From NCBI RefSeq assembly GCF_000733935.1, contig NZ_JPON01000001.1, positions 1,426,001 to 1,490,000 of the forward strand: a stretch of DNA of 64,000 bases. The letters are read 5' to 3'. The notes under the pieces were generated by a model. The model saw only the letters and a program-made list of their open reading frames with translations. It made no database searches and was not told the DNA's origin. Shown here piece by piece: positions 1-9,307 of this stretch. Position 1 is the stretch's first letter; the number at the start of each line of letters is the position of its first letter. The DNA is from Methylomarinum vadi (lineage in GTDB: Bacteria; Pseudomonadota; Gammaproteobacteria; Methylococcales; Methylomonadaceae). Both the position numbers and the translations under genes were made by a program.

Positions 1-441
1 ATTGAGCTTATGAATGATTTGAGGAATCATCGGGCTGTGCACACCCCCCTCCATTTCAATCTGAATCTGATAGTGGAAAGCCAGATCATTCATCGAGCCC
101 ATCACAATGCGATTGTTGGTGGCGGCGTAGCCGATGTTTTCGTATTCCCGCATGATGCGATCCCGTAACGACTCGTCAAAGCCTTCTTCAGCCAACACGC
201 ATTGCAGCAGGTTTCCGAACAAGGTATCGAGTTGCCGGATGCGCTCCCTTTTCAGGTCGGGAATGATGAAATTGAATAGCGTCTTATCGTTGACGAACAA
301 CACGCATTTGCGCCGCTTGATAAACAGCAGATTGGCGTGCCAGGAGCCCAGCGTGGCTTCGTCCGGTTCCTGAGCGATCAGGTTGGCCTTTTTCAGGCCC
401 ATTTCTTTTTGCAGTTTCTGCGTGCAGCGGACCAGTTGCAT
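1..441 (-). CDS. DUF6933 family protein, 3' end cut by the window
   Basis: The reverse strand is open from an ATG at 441 down to base 1 (147 codons) with no stop, so the C-terminus lies outside the window. The protein starts MQLVRCTQKLQKEMG and continues with a GSWHANLLFIKRRKCVLFVN stretch. The Arg-Cys-Thr-Gln-Lys start followed by a Trp-x-Ala-Asn-Leu-Leu motif is what I recall of the DUF6933 family, whose function is unknown. A 235-base gap separates it from the divergent gst gene. The family call rests on motif memory, but the reading frame itself looks genuine. Confidence 0.7.
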   Translation of the reverse strand, partial: MQLVRCTQKLQKEMGLKKANLIAQEPDEATLGSWHANLLFIKRRKCVLFVNDKTLFNFIIPDLKRERIRQLDTLFGNLLQCVLAEEGFDESLRDRIMREYENIGYAATNNRIVMGSMNDLAFHYQIQIEMEGGVHSPMIPQIIHKLN

Positions 442-676
442 GAATATGTGAATAACATTAATTAACTTTGCTAGTTTAGCATTGTTCACCTATTGGTATT
501 GCCAGCCCATTTTTTAGCCACGAACCTTATCGTACTGGTATTCATATCTCCTTGCATCCGTTGCCGTCCTGTCTGAATCTCAGTTTCGTGTCCAATTTTA
601 CATTGCTAATTTTTTTCAACCTTAGTACAAATGGACCTATTGGTTTTCGATTAAAAAACACACAACGGAGGCAATC

Positions 677-1276
677 ATGAAACTCTATTACTCTCCCGGC
701 GCTTGTTCTTTATCACCCCATATCGTCGCTTGCGAAGCGGAATTGCCGATCGAATTGATCAAGGTCGACTTGGGAAGCAAACAGACCGAAACAGGCGAAG
801 ATTTTTGGCGGATCAACCCTAATGGCTATGTGCCGGTGCTGCTGCTCGACGACGGCAACAAGCTCAGCGAATGCCCCGTTATCTTGCAATATCTTGCCGA
901 TCTGGCCCCCGATAAGAAACTAGCGCCCGAGAACGGCACGTTTGACCGCTACTTATTACAACAATGGCTAAATTTCATCTCCAGCGAGATTCACAAGAAT
1001 TTTTCACCGTTGTTCGATCCTAATGCGCATGAAGCCGTCAAGGAAGCGGCCGTCGCTCGATTGACGACGCGCCTGAAGTCGGCCGCCAATCACTTGGCCG
1101 GGCAACCGTATTTACTCGGCAAGGAGTATAGCGTGGCCGATGTTTATCTGTTTGTGGCATTAAGCTGGGGGCGTTATGTCGATTTGGAAATCGCCAAGTG
1201 GCCGGCTCTGGCCCGCTTTGTGGAAAAAATCTCCGCGCGTCCTGCGGTGCAAAAAGCGTTACAGGAAGAAGACTAA
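677..1276 (+). CDS. gst: Glutathione S-transferase, beta class
   Basis: A 199-residue cytoplasmic glutathione transferase that would conjugate glutathione to electrophiles or support peroxide detoxification. The N-terminal thioredoxin-like domain (about residues 1-80) starts MKLYYSPGACSLSPH, with the Cys10 typical of bacterial beta-class enzymes, and contains the cis-proline segment NGYVPVLLL and the glutathione-binding SECPVILQYL. The all-helical C-terminal domain has the usual SVADVYLFV N-cap motif near residue 155. A strong ribosome site (GGAGG) sits 6-10 bases before the ATG. Length matches E. coli GstA (about 200 residues). An IS200-like element begins directly after its stop codon. Confidence 0.92.
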   Translation: MKLYYSPGACSLSPHIVACEAELPIELIKVDLGSKQTETGEDFWRINPNGYVPVLLLDDGNKLSECPVILQYLADLAPDKKLAPENGTFDRYLLQQWLNFISSEIHKNFSPLFDPNAHEAVKEAAVARLTTRLKSAANHLAGQPYLLGKEYSVADVYLFVALSWGRYVDLEIAKWPALARFVEKISARPAVQKALQEED

Positions 1277-1845
1277 ACAACCACCCGCTCAAGCGGGTGG
1301 GTTCCAATAACGGACTGAAAGTCCGGATACGCGTCGACTAAACGACGCGTCTTAGTCGGGCTCCATCTTGAAATTATCGTTTGGATTAGGTTCAAAGTGA
1401 TGCTCCAAATATTGCTTTATCATCTCATCAGTCATTTGCCCCACTGTGGCGCAAAAATAACCGCGGGCCCAAAAATGTCGACCCCAATATCGCTTTTTCA
1501 AGTGCGGGAACTCTTCGAACAGATAGCTCGAAGTTCGTCCCTTGATTCGCCTCATGATTTCGCTTGGGGCCATAGTCGGCGGCGCACTCACCAAAATGTG
1601 CACATGATCTTTGCTCACGACACCTTTGATAATCCGTATCTCAAAGGCTTCGCATGTCTGCCGCACCAAGTCTCTCACTCGTTCGGCTATTTCATCCTTC
1701 AGCACTTTATAACGATACTTCGTAACCCAAACAAAATGATACTCAATTTGGTAAACCGTATGGCTGCCGTATCTATAGTCCATCGCCACCTCCTTGGGCA
1801 AATTATCGCAGCTAAAGCTGACCGGCTAAAGCCGGTGGTTTAAAC
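1277..1845 (-). mobile_element. IS200/IS605-type insertion sequence carrying only tnpA
   Basis: The element is bounded by hairpins rather than terminal inverted repeats, as expected for IS200/IS605 elements moved by an HUH transposase. On the tnpA strand the upstream end has a 6 bp stem ACCGGC/GCCGGT at 1821-1836. The downstream end has three consecutive perfect hairpins at 1329-1350, 1311-1325 and 1281-1300. No tnpB is present, so this is the IS200 type. The exact ends are estimated from the hairpins. The left edge lies directly against the gst stop codon. Confidence 0.75.
1352..1783 (-). CDS. tnpA: IS200-type transposase TnpA (Y1 HUH family)
   Basis: A 143-residue single-strand DNA transposase starting MDYRYGSHTVYQIEYHFVWV. 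The HUH metal-binding motif is visible in KDHVHILVSAPP, and the catalytic tyrosine lies in the C-terminal helix MIKQYLEHH. ARGYFCATVGQ is also a family hallmark. I chose the ATG at 1783 because AAGGAGG (1790-1796) lies just upstream; an in-frame start at 1801 would add six residues and has no such site. All motifs are intact, so the enzyme may be active. It should recognise the subterminal hairpins on both sides. Confidence 0.92.
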   Translation of the reverse strand: MDYRYGSHTVYQIEYHFVWVTKYRYKVLKDEIAERVRDLVRQTCEAFEIRIIKGVVSKDHVHILVSAPPTMAPSEIMRRIKGRTSSYLFEEFPHLKKRYWGRHFWARGYFCATVGQMTDEMIKQYLEHHFEPNPNDNFKMEPD

Positions 1846-1904
1846 CTTATGATGGATAATTAATTTAAATCTTTTATTCGCACGATCATTGTAAAGGCGC
1901 CACC

Positions 1905-2435
1905 TTGCCTACCGTTCTAACCCACCCCGCAGTCCCCCTAGCCTTGGCTTGCGGACTCGGACGCGAGATGATTTCAAAACGCCTGCTGACGGCTGGAATC
2001 ATTGCTTCCGTCATTCCCGACCTGGATGTTTTGGCTTTCCGCCTCGGCATACCCTATGCATCCGAATGGGGTCACCGAGGATTCAGCCACTCATTGTTTT
2101 TCGCATTGCTTGTTGCCGTGATGGGCGCGGCCTTGGCCCGGCCTTTGATGACGACAGCAGCCCGCGCATTCTGGTTTCTGTTTCTGGCGACCGCCTCGCA
2201 CGGCATTCTCGACACCTTCACCAACGGCGGTCTCGGCATCGCTTTTTTATGGCCTTTTTCGACCGAGCGCTTTTTCGCGCCATTACAACCCATCGAAGTC
2301 TCTCCCTTGGGTGTTTCCCGTTTCATGTCGAAACGGGGGCTGGCGGTACTGGCGTCCGAGATCGTTTGGGTTTGGTTGCCGTTGCTGACAGCCGCTTTGG
2401 CCATGGCGGCTTTCCGCCGGCTTAAACGTCGTTAA
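1905..2435 (+). CDS. YdjM-like inner membrane protein (DUF457, metal-dependent hydrolase-like)
   Basis: A 176-residue membrane protein. It begins MPTVLTHPAVPLALACGLG and has several hydrophobic segments (about 28-45, 65-80, 85-105 and 150-168). The polar motifs SVIPDLDVL, WGHRGFSHSLFF and TASHGILDTFTNGG supply the Asp and His residues typical of the YdjM/DUF457 family, which is annotated as membrane-bound metal-dependent hydrolase without a proven substrate. The likely start is TTG at 1905, preceded by AAAGG; I saw no better ATG. It runs convergent to the esterase gene, with stops about 10 bases apart. Confidence 0.8.
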   Translation: MPTVLTHPAVPLALACGLGREMISKRLLTAGIIASVIPDLDVLAFRLGIPYASEWGHRGFSHSLFFALLVAVMGAALARPLMTTAARAFWFLFLATASHGILDTFTNGGLGIAFLWPFSTERFFAPLQPIEVSPLGVSRFMSKRGLAVLASEIVWVWLPLLTAALAMAAFRRLKRR

Positions 2436-2445
2436 TTGTCCGAAA

Positions 2446-3069
2446 CTAAGCGCCGGAAAAAACAACCTGCTCGATGACCGGCAAAGCCTGCCGCATATGC
2501 TCGAAACCATGCGAACCGCCTTCATAGGCCACCACCCGGGCGATGTTTTTATATTTTGCCAACGTTTTTTCGGCATCCAGTAATTCGTCGGCCATATCCA
2601 ATAAAACCGTTCTGTCCACGGCGCGCTGACTGTTGGCAAGCTCTTGCTCGTATTGCCAGTACTGGTCGCAATGTTCCTGTTCCCAGTGATAAGGCTGGCC
2701 GGTTTCGAAGTTTTCGTTGACTCCGATAAATTGCGGCAACAATTCCGAAGGCGTAATCGCCGGATTGATCATGATGGCGCAAGCGCCTGTTTTCATCGCC
2801 AGATACTCGCTGCTGAAACCGCCCATCGAAGAACCCATGAAAATCACGTCATGGCCCTGATCCAAATACTGGTTCCATTGCAACAGCAAATCTTCGACGA
2901 TGTTCTGGAAATCCCGATAGTCGACATTCGGCGCATCGAACACGATGTCTTTTTGTGTACAAAATTCCTGCATCACCAACAGCTTGTCCTTGTTGATCAA
3001 TAAGTTGCCCTCAAGGTCCAATGACGCGGAATTGAATCCATGCAGATAAATAATCGCTTTTTTCTTCAT
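2446..3069 (-). CDS. YqiA/YcfP-like alpha/beta hydrolase (UPF0227 esterase)
   Basis: A 207-residue cytoplasmic alpha/beta-fold hydrolase with no signal peptide. It begins MKKKAIIYLHGFNSASLD, where the LHGFNS turn is the family's oxyanion-hole region. The nucleophile elbow is GSSMGGF near residue 81, a DMADELLDAE segment near 158 offers the acid, and GGSHGFEHM near 185 the histidine. Family members are short esterases of poorly defined substrate. The gap to the divergent tatD gene is about 130 bases, so it has its own promoter. The call is firm at family level only. Confidence 0.85.
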   Translation of the reverse strand: MKKKAIIYLHGFNSASLDLEGNLLINKDKLLVMQEFCTQKDIVFDAPNVDYRDFQNIVEDLLLQWNQYLDQGHDVIFMGSSMGGFSSEYLAMKTGACAIMINPAITPSELLPQFIGVNENFETGQPYHWEQEHCDQYWQYEQELANSQRAVDRTVLLDMADELLDAEKTLAKYKNIARVVAYEGGSHGFEHMRQALPVIEQVVFSGA

Positions 3070-3198
3070 AACCCGTAAATGTTAAGTATGTGTGCCCACA
3101 GCATTGTAGCGATGCGGTTAAACAAACTGCAATATTGTCACTTCGTCCGCATTAATGTGCGCCGATACATTTCTACAAAAAGACTTTAAAATTGAGGC

Positions 3199-3909
3199 AT
3201 GACCGATAAAACCCACAGCGTTGCATTTCGCGACCAGCCCATCGATATACATTGTCATCGGGTCGGGGAGACAACCCATTTACAAATCCTCAGCTTGGAT
3301 ACGCACGAACTTGCCGGCGAAACCGATGGACTGAATATCCCTTCCAACTGCTTTATCAGCATCGGTATCCATCCTTGGTTCATCGAACGTCAGAACCCCG
3401 ATCACCCCATACAAAAACTGGAAAGTTACCGTGACCACCCCAAATTACTGGCCGTCGGCGAATGCGGCCTGGACAAAACCGTTACGACCGATCTGGCCCG
3501 GCAGATTTCCCTGTTCGAGCAACAAATAACACTCGCGGAGCAATGGCGCAAACCGCTGATGATCCATTGCGTACGGGCCTACAACGAACTGCTGCAACTC
3601 AAGAAAAAAGGCTGTACTTCACAGCCCTGGATCATCCACGGCTTCAACAACAATCCTGAATTGGCCAAGCAATTGCTCAAACAGGGTTGCTATCTTTCCC
3701 TAGGCAAGGCCCTATTGCGCGAGCAAAGCAATGCTGCCAAGACGCTGCAACGTATGCCCTTGGACCGCCTGTTCCTGGAAACCGACGCCGCGGCCGATAT
3801 TTCTATTAGCGCGATCTATGCCGCCGCGGCTAAAATTACCGGTTTGGCCATCGCCTCCTTGAGGCGACAGATTGTTAGGAATTTTACTCACGTATTTCTC
3901 AATGACTGA
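3199..3909 (+). CDS. TatD family metal-dependent hydrolase
   Basis: A 236-residue TIM-barrel hydrolase of the TatD DNase family. The metal ligands can be followed in order: IDIHCH near residue 17, the glutamate in GECGLDK near 91, the histidine in PLMIHCV near 121, the histidine in WIIHGF near 146 and the aspartate in FLETDAA near 194. Characterised relatives act as metal-dependent 3'-5' DNases or deoxyribonucleases. GAGG precedes the ATG. Its last eight bases overlap the start of tcdA, so the two are probably translated together. It could be any of several TatD paralogues. Confidence 0.88.
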   Translation: MTDKTHSVAFRDQPIDIHCHRVGETTHLQILSLDTHELAGETDGLNIPSNCFISIGIHPWFIERQNPDHPIQKLESYRDHPKLLAVGECGLDKTVTTDLARQISLFEQQITLAEQWRKPLMIHCVRAYNELLQLKKKGCTSQPWIIHGFNNNPELAKQLLKQGCYLSLGKALLREQSNAAKTLQRMPLDRLFLETDAAADISISAIYAAAAKITGLAIASLRRQIVRNFTHVFLND

Positions 3910-4711
3910 TTTAAATTGGTTATCGCGCACCGAATTATTGATAGGTAAGGAAAGTCTAGCCCGACTGCAACAATCGCATGTGTTGGTGGCCGGCATGGGC
4001 GGGGTCGGCTCTTTCGCCGCCGAATTCATCTGCCGCGCCGGCGTCGGCGAAATGACCATCGTCGACGGCGACGTGGTCGAATCCAGCAACCGCAACCGGC
4101 AATTGCCGGCCCTGGCCACGACCGAAGGCCAATCCAAGGCCGATGTAATGGGCGACCGTTTGCTGCAAATCAACCCGGACTTGAAATTGCACATCCGCCA
4201 CCAATTCATCACGCCGGACACCGCCGCCGCACTGCTCGATACGCCCTACGATTACATCGTCGACGCCATCGACAGCCTGACGCCGAAAATCCATATGATA
4301 CGCGCCGCCAAGGAACGCAAAATGAAGATCATCAGCTCGATGGGCGCCGGCGGCAAGCTGGACCCGACGCATTTGAAGGTGGTGGACATTTCCAAGACCT
4401 ATGGTTGCCCGTTCGCCCAATTCATCCGCATTCGTCTGCGTAAAGGCGGCATCAGACGGGGCGTCAAGGTGGTGTTCTCGCCGGAACCCGTCAACAAGAA
4501 CGCGCTGATGTTCACCGACGGCAGCAATTACAAGAAATCGGCCTACGGCACGATCTCCTATGTACCCGCCGCCTTCGGCGGCGTCTGCGCCTCGGTGGTC
4601 ATCCGTAACCTGATGCATGAGCCGGCGCATGCGCAGCACGATACCAGCAAAGAACAAACCGCCGCCACTGCGGACAACCCGGACGAACAGATCGTATTAA
4701 ATGAAGGTTAG
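3902..4711 (+). CDS. tcdA: tRNA threonylcarbamoyladenosine dehydratase TcdA
   Basis: TcdA (also CsdL/YgdL) is an E1-like enzyme that uses ATP to cyclise t6A37 of tRNA into ct6A. The 269-residue protein starts MTDLNWLSRTELLIG. The adenylation-domain nucleotide loop is GMGGVGSFAAEFICRAG (about 34-50), with IVDGDVV (57-63) and the NRNRQ motif following. The central DAIDSLTPK and the GGKLDPT loop are as in E. coli TcdA. The ATG at 3902 overlaps the end of tatD by eight bases; an upstream in-frame start at 3872 would only add ten residues from inside tatD. The last 30 or so residues are a charged tail. Confidence 0.92.
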   Translation: MTDLNWLSRTELLIGKESLARLQQSHVLVAGMGGVGSFAAEFICRAGVGEMTIVDGDVVESSNRNRQLPALATTEGQSKADVMGDRLLQINPDLKLHIRHQFITPDTAAALLDTPYDYIVDAIDSLTPKIHMIRAAKERKMKIISSMGAGGKLDPTHLKVVDISKTYGCPFAQFIRIRLRKGGIRRGVKVVFSPEPVNKNALMFTDGSNYKKSAYGTISYVPAAFGGVCASVVIRNLMHEPAHAQHDTSKEQTAATADNPDEQIVLNEG

Positions 4712-4744
4712 TTTTTGGCTCTTGGCAATCAGCAGATAGCTCTT

Positions 4745-5073
4745 ACGTTCTGTCTGGGGACACGGGCTGGGATGCTCCGCGTCCTCAACCGCGGAGCGGT
4801 TCGCTCTGCGTTCCCACGTAGAGCACTCATCGTTATACTTAAGTCTCGTCATACCCGCCGGGAGCGGGTATCCAGTGTCAAGGATGACAAGCCAAATACA
4901 TGTAGTCTGGATTCCGGCACAAATCTGTAGGGAACAGATTTGCATTAACCAGAAGGGCGTTGGGCAGGATAGCCCAGCGTGAATCCCTGCCAGAATGACA
5001 CGGTTAACATAGAGATGTGTATAACGATGTGCGCAGAGCATGGGAACGATGAAACTGCAGAGCATGGCGCTGC
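4745..5073. repeat. Composite repeat region downstream of xfp (nested MITE/REP-like)
   Basis: This gene-free stretch between tcdA and xfp looks like one repeat inserted inside another. The outer parts share similar text in inverted layout: a GCGTTCCCAC segment near 4808 and a GAGCATGGGAACGATG segment near 5036. The inner part has a perfect 8 bp hairpin ATACCCGC/GCGGGTAT at 4852-4872 flanked by GTCAT, and near 4994 an AATGAC that could be the far end. I see no coding sense in it. Such small palindromic elements are usually present in many copies per genome; the window shows only this copy. Confidence 0.5.
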
Positions 5074-7458
5074 TCATACGGGAGCGGACCATTTCCAGTC
5101 GGCGAATTCCGGCTTGTCGACGCCGTGTTGATAAGCGTATTGGCTGCATTCTATCTGCATATCGCGCAGTTTTTCCTTGGCATGGGCACCCGTGACCTGT
5201 AATCGCGGCACGCGGTTGATAACATCGATGGCCAGGCTGAAACGGTCGATCTCGTTGCGGATGGCCAGTTCCAGCGGCGTGTTGATGTTGCCTTTCTCCT
5301 TGTAACCTCGGACGTGGAGGTTACGGTGGTTGGTGCGGCGGTAGGCCAGGCGGTGGATCAACCACGGATAACCGTGAAAATTGAAAATCACCGGTTTGTC
5401 CTTGGTGAACAGACTATCGAAATCGCGGTCCGGCAACCCGTGCGGGTGTTCGCTGTCCGGCAGCAGCTTAAACAGGTCGACGACGTTGATGAAACGGATT
5501 TTCAGATCGTGAAAATGTTCGGTCAATAAATTGATCGCCGCCAGCGCTTCCTGCGTGGGGATGTCGCCGCAGCCGACCATCACGACGTCCGGCTCCTGCC
5601 CCTGGTCGGTACTGGCCCAACTCCAAATACCCAAACCCTTGGTGCAATGCTTGACCGCGGCATCCATGTCCAAAAATTGGTGATGCTTCTGCTTGTCGGC
5701 GACGATGACATTGATGTAATTGGTGCTTTTCAGCGAATGATCGGCCACCGATAGCAGGGTATTGACATCGGGCGGCAGGTAAATCCGGCACACCGTCGGA
5801 CTCTTGTTGACGACAATGTCTAAGAAGCCGGGGTCCTGATGGGTGAAACCGTTATGATCCTGGCGCCAGACCGTGGATGTAATCAACAGGTTCAGCGACG
5901 AAATCGGGGCGCGCCAGGGAATTTCCTCGCTGATATCCAGCCATTTGGCGTGTTGATTGAACATCGAATCGATGACATGGACGAATGCCTCGTAGGTCGA
6001 GAAGAAACCGTGCCGCCCGCTCAGCAGATACCCTTCCAGCCATCCTTCCAGGGTATGTTCCGACAGCATTTCCAAGACCCGGCCGTCGCGGGACAATTCG
6101 CCGCCATCCTCGTCCTCGGGCAAATAATCGGCTAGCCACAATTTTTTGCTGGCCTGGTAAATCGCATCCAGTTTGTTGGATGTGTTTTCGTCTGGTCCGA
6201 ACACGCGGAAACGCTTGGGATTGGCTTGCATGATGTCGCGCAGAAATGCGCCCAGCGGCCGGGTGTTTTCCACTTGGGTGCTGCCAGGTTCGCCGACGAT
6301 CACGGCGTAATCGCGAAAATCCGGCAACCGCAACGCTTTACGCAACAAACCGCCGTTGGCATGCGGATTGGCGCTCATGCGCCGATTGCCTTCCGGTGCC
6401 AGTGCCTTCAACTCGGGAATCAGACGGCCTTCTTCATCGAACAACTCGTCCGGGCCATAGCTTTTCAACCACGCTTCCAATTGCTGCAGATGGGCGGGAT
6501 TTTCCTTGACCGCCGTCAACGGGACTTGGTGGGCGCGCCAGAATCCCTCGATTTTATGCCCATCGACGGACTTCGGTCCGGTCCAGCCTTTTGGACTGCG
6601 CAGCACGATCATCGGCCAGCGCGGTCGTTCGAAGCTGCCCGTGCTCCTGGCTTGCTGCTGTATCCGCTGGATTTCGTCGACGCATTGATGCATCGTCGCC
6701 GCCATCTGACGGTGCATCTCTAATGGATCGTCACCTTCGACAAAATGAGGAGTCCAACCATAACCCTTGAACAGGGCCTCCAATTCTTCGTAGGAAATCC
6801 GCGACAACAGTGTCGGATTGTTGATTTTGTAACCGTTGAGATGCAGCACCGGTAACACCGCCCCGTCACGGATCGGATTCAGGAACTTATTGGAATGCCA
6901 GGACGTCGCCAGCGGCCCGGTTTCCGACTCGCCGTCTCCCACTACGACCGTGACCAGCAAATCGGGGTTATCGAAAGCCGCGCCGAAAGCATGCGATATG
7001 CTGTACCCCAACTCGCCGCCTTCATGGATCGATCCCGGCGTTTCCGGCGTGCAATGACTGCCGATACCGCCCGGAAAAGAAAACGCCTTGAAAAAACGGC
7101 GCAGGCCGTCGAGGTCCTCGCTCTTGTTCGGATAAATTTCCGCATAGGTGCCTTCCAGGTAAACCGGCGCCAATACCCCCGGCGCGCCGTGTCCGGGGCC
7201 GGCCAGAAAGATCGCATTGAGATCCAGTTTTTTAATGAGCCGGTTCATATGCACGTAGACGAAACTGAGGCCAGGGCTGGCGCCCCAGTGACCGAGCAGG
7301 CGGTTCTTGATGTGTTCCGGTTGCAAAGGCTGCCGCAACAAGGGGTTGTCCTGCAGATAAATCATGCCGGCCGCTAGATAATTGCAGGCGCGCCAATAAC
7401 CATGCAGTTGCGTCAGTTCGTTGTCGGGCAAATCATCGATGAATAGATCATTAGTCAT
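5074..7458 (-). CDS. xfp: Phosphoketolase (xylulose-5-phosphate/fructose-6-phosphate)
   Basis: A 794-residue thiamine-diphosphate enzyme that splits xylulose-5-phosphate (and often fructose-6-phosphate) with phosphate to acetyl-phosphate plus glyceraldehyde-3-phosphate or erythrose-4-phosphate. The family signatures are clear: GPGHGAPG near residue 84, the [20 protein letters not shown] loop near 140, and the diphosphate-binding [11 protein letters not shown] near 175. Length fits the family (about 790-820). The start at 7458 has a TAGGAG site and a plausible promoter farther upstream. In methylotrophs this enzyme offers a short route from pentose phosphates to acetyl units. It is a single-gene unit. 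Confidence 0.96.
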   Translation of the reverse strand: MTNDLFIDDLPDNELTQLHGYWRACNYLAAGMIYLQDNPLLRQPLQPEHIKNRLLGHWGASPGLSFVYVHMNRLIKKLDLNAIFLAGPGHGAPGVLAPVYLEGTYAEIYPNKSEDLDGLRRFFKAFSFPGGIGSHCTPETPGSIHEGGELGYSISHAFGAAFDNPDLLVTVVVGDGESETGPLATSWHSNKFLNPIRDGAVLPVLHLNGYKINNPTLLSRISYEELEALFKGYGWTPHFVEGDDPLEMHRQMAATMHQCVDEIQRIQQQARSTGSFERPRWPMIVLRSPKGWTGPKSVDGHKIEGFWRAHQVPLTAVKENPAHLQQLEAWLKSYGPDELFDEEGRLIPELKALAPEGNRRMSANPHANGGLLRKALRLPDFRDYAVIVGEPGSTQVENTRPLGAFLRDIMQANPKRFRVFGPDENTSNKLDAIYQASKKLWLADYLPEDEDGGELSRDGRVLEMLSEHTLEGWLEGYLLSGRHGFFSTYEAFVHVIDSMFNQHAKWLDISEEIPWRAPISSLNLLITSTVWRQDHNGFTHQDPGFLDIVVNKSPTVCRIYLPPDVNTLLSVADHSLKSTNYINVIVADKQKHHQFLDMDAAVKHCTKGLGIWSWASTDQGQEPDVVMVGCGDIPTQEALAAINLLTEHFHDLKIRFINVVDLFKLLPDSEHPHGLPDRDFDSLFTKDKPVIFNFHGYPWLIHRLAYRRTNHRNLHVRGYKEKGNINTPLELAIRNEIDRFSLAIDVINRVPRLQVTGAHAKEKLRDMQIECSQYAYQHGVDKPEFADWKWSAPV

Positions 7459-7884
7459 GATTGGCTCCTAAAGATAGGAAAGACTGAAGGAAAAAATTTT
7501 TCGCCGAGTTTAGAGATCGGTTGCTCAGGTCCCCAATGCCCTACATTCCTCGATTATAGAATTTAGGCACTGGGATGTAGCCGTGCAGCATCAGACAAAT
7601 GCCATGAGCAGCCAGTCACGCGTCCCGTGAAATCGACCGACTCATGCCGAATATTTAAAACGCTGAACACCCAAATTCGACATACCGGGGATTAACGGAC
7701 TCAGAGATCCGTCTCTCCCGCTTCTTTATCTGCCGCCCAATTGCAAACTAAACAATTCTCGCCACAGATTCAAACCCGCAAGCATTCCTTAGAAGGCTTA
7801 TCGCCCCAAGCCCAGATTAACGAACAAACCAGGCCGATACAAGCACCGCTTGCCCGTTGTGTCATCTCGACGCCGAACTTCGCA
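7459..7884. other. Non-coding stretch upstream of xfp
   Basis: About 426 bases separate the xfp start from the stop of the EEP-family gene. A 61-codon open frame at 7741-7926 has no ribosome site or recognisable sequence and runs into the next gene on the other strand, so I do not call it. Apart from a candidate xfp promoter near 7553 I see no repeats, hairpins followed by T-runs, or RNA genes. Confidence 0.5.
7553..7558 (-). promoter_or_regulatory. Candidate -10 box of the xfp promoter
   Basis: The minus strand reads a perfect TATAAT here, 95 bases before the xfp start codon. No good -35 box stands 16-18 bases upstream (the best hexamer, GCTACA, matches 3 of 6), so it may need an activator or the match may be chance. 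Confidence 0.35.
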
Positions 7885-8727
7885 TTAATACAGTTCAAAC
7901 CGAGCAAAATAACCGAAATGGTCTGAAACGACCGGGAAGAACCCATCATTGAAAATAGAATCCATCGTTTTGACGCGAATAGGCTGTCCGTTGCCTTTAA
8001 AAATATAATCGATGCGCTTGGGAGGATGGTTTATCCAACCATCGATCTGCCCGCGATAACTGGGCTCGTAAAATCGGTGAGGATGCAACTCATGGAATTG
8101 ATCGACATAGTCACCGTTGCCAACGATATGGTTATAAGCCTGTTCGCCGGCCGGCGCATTAAAATCGCCGACGATCAAATCGGCCCTGATGCCGAAATGC
8201 CGCCTGGATTCGATCAGATTCCTCAGGTTCCAGTATTCCTCGAAAAAACCGTGATGACCCCAACTTAAATGGACATTGGCGACATGCAGCAGGCCAAACC
8301 AGGGCACATCGATACAGGACATGGTGACATTACGCGACATATAGTTGTCCTTGCGCCGGTCCATGGAGACATAGGCGGAATAATTGTGCCGCATCGGGTA
8401 TCGGCTCAAGATGGCGGTCCCTTCGCGCCAGCGGTAAAAACCGATATGGCTCCAATCCTGATGAATGTGGTACCAGATACCCCAATGACGCAATTTATTA
8501 CAGACGCGGAACGCCATGTTCGAGGGAGACTCGCCATAAGGACGGGTAACCGGGTCGTGCAGGTATTCCCCAACCTCTTGAAAACAGATCACGTCTATCT
8601 CCAAATGCGCGATCGCCTCGGCGATGATCTGCGCTTCCCGTTCATGTTGGTGCATCGTGTCGAAGGGACAGTGACGAGGATGCTGCTGATAGGTATGCAA
8701 ATTCAGCGTGAGCAGACTCAATTCCAT
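7885..8727 (-). CDS. Endonuclease/exonuclease/phosphatase (EEP) family protein
   Basis: A protein of about 280 residues with the DNase I-like EEP fold, a metal-dependent phosphodiesterase family covering nucleases and lipid phosphatases. Catalytic motifs appear in order: LTLNLHTYQ at the N-terminus, the glutamate in CFQEVGEY, HVANVHLSWG, LIVGDFNAP, the RIDYIFKG segment and VSDHFG near the C-terminus. No signal peptide is seen, so it probably acts in the cytoplasm. I prefer the ATG at 8727 to a TTG at 8739, because the TTG would lie on the edge of an 18 bp palindrome. The substrate cannot be read from sequence. Confidence 0.82.
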   Translation of the reverse strand: MELSLLTLNLHTYQQHPRHCPFDTMHQHEREAQIIAEAIAHLEIDVICFQEVGEYLHDPVTRPYGESPSNMAFRVCNKLRHWGIWYHIHQDWSHIGFYRWREGTAILSRYPMRHNYSAYVSMDRRKDNYMSRNVTMSCIDVPWFGLLHVANVHLSWGHHGFFEEYWNLRNLIESRRHFGIRADLIVGDFNAPAGEQAYNHIVGNGDYVDQFHELHPHRFYEPSYRGQIDGWINHPPKRIDYIFKGNGQPIRVKTMDSIFNDGFFPVVSDHFGYFARFELY

Positions 8728-8738
8728 TGTCGAGACCA

Positions 8739-8756
8739 AGACAGTTATAACTGTCT
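8739..8756. promoter_or_regulatory. Perfect 18 bp palindrome, candidate operator
   Basis: AGACAGTTATAACTGTCT is a perfect inverted repeat with no spacer, 11 bases upstream of the preferred ATG of the EEP-family gene. Its place and symmetry suit a dimeric repressor site (TetR- or GntR-like). It is not a LexA box, which has CTGT and ACAG in the opposite order. No regulator gene lies next to it. Confidence 0.45.
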
Positions 8757-8895
8757 GCTATCCTACAGCGGTTCTATGTCCGTTTTATGAAAACCGGAAT
8801 CAGCCAAAACTCTTACAGCCGGACAACATTAACCGCCAGAAAATCGAGAAGATACGGCTATAACGATGTCTTGTTCCGTATAGCGGCAACGAGAT

Positions 8896-9261
8896 TCAAT
8901 TCTTGTCATTTTTGATGGGATTGCCGTCAGTCAATGCATACCAGCCAATGACAATTCTGTATATCATCCACACCACCGTTACCAGCAAGATAATAAAACC
9001 GATACCGAATTGCAGGGTAAGTCCAGATAACGCAAACCCCGCCAAGACCACCCAGGCGGTTTTAATTTGCCAGTCGAAATGGGATTCCAACCATGTGCCT
9101 TGCACTTCGTTACGTTTCAGGAAGTTAAGCGCCACCCCCACCAACAAAGGCAGACCTGCCAGCGTAAAGGTCAGTAGCTGACATAGATAAACGGTCGCGG
9201 CCCATTTCTTCAAGGTTTGCAATGTTTCGGGCGTTTTTTGTCCGGGAGCATTATCACTCAT
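8896..9261 (-). CDS. Small inner membrane protein, DUF4870-like
   Basis: A 121-residue protein with a short polar N-terminus and three or four hydrophobic stretches: about residues 24-46 (containing AGLPLLVGVALNF), 68-85 and 86-107. The pattern of an ESHFDWQIKTAW amphipathic linker between membrane segments resembles DUF4870/Tic20-like small membrane proteins, none of which has a firm bacterial function. It ends in a lysine- and asparagine-rich tail. It sits 46 bases downstream of the HPF/cold-shock gene on the same strand and may share its transcript. Confidence 0.65.
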   Translation of the reverse strand: MSDNAPGQKTPETLQTLKKWAATVYLCQLLTFTLAGLPLLVGVALNFLKRNEVQGTWLESHFDWQIKTAWVVLAGFALSGLTLQFGIGFIILLVTVVWMIYRIVIGWYALTDGNPIKNDKN

Positions 9262-9307
9262 AAATTACCCTCTTAAATACGGCATTGTTGCAAAACTATA
9301 GCGTCGA

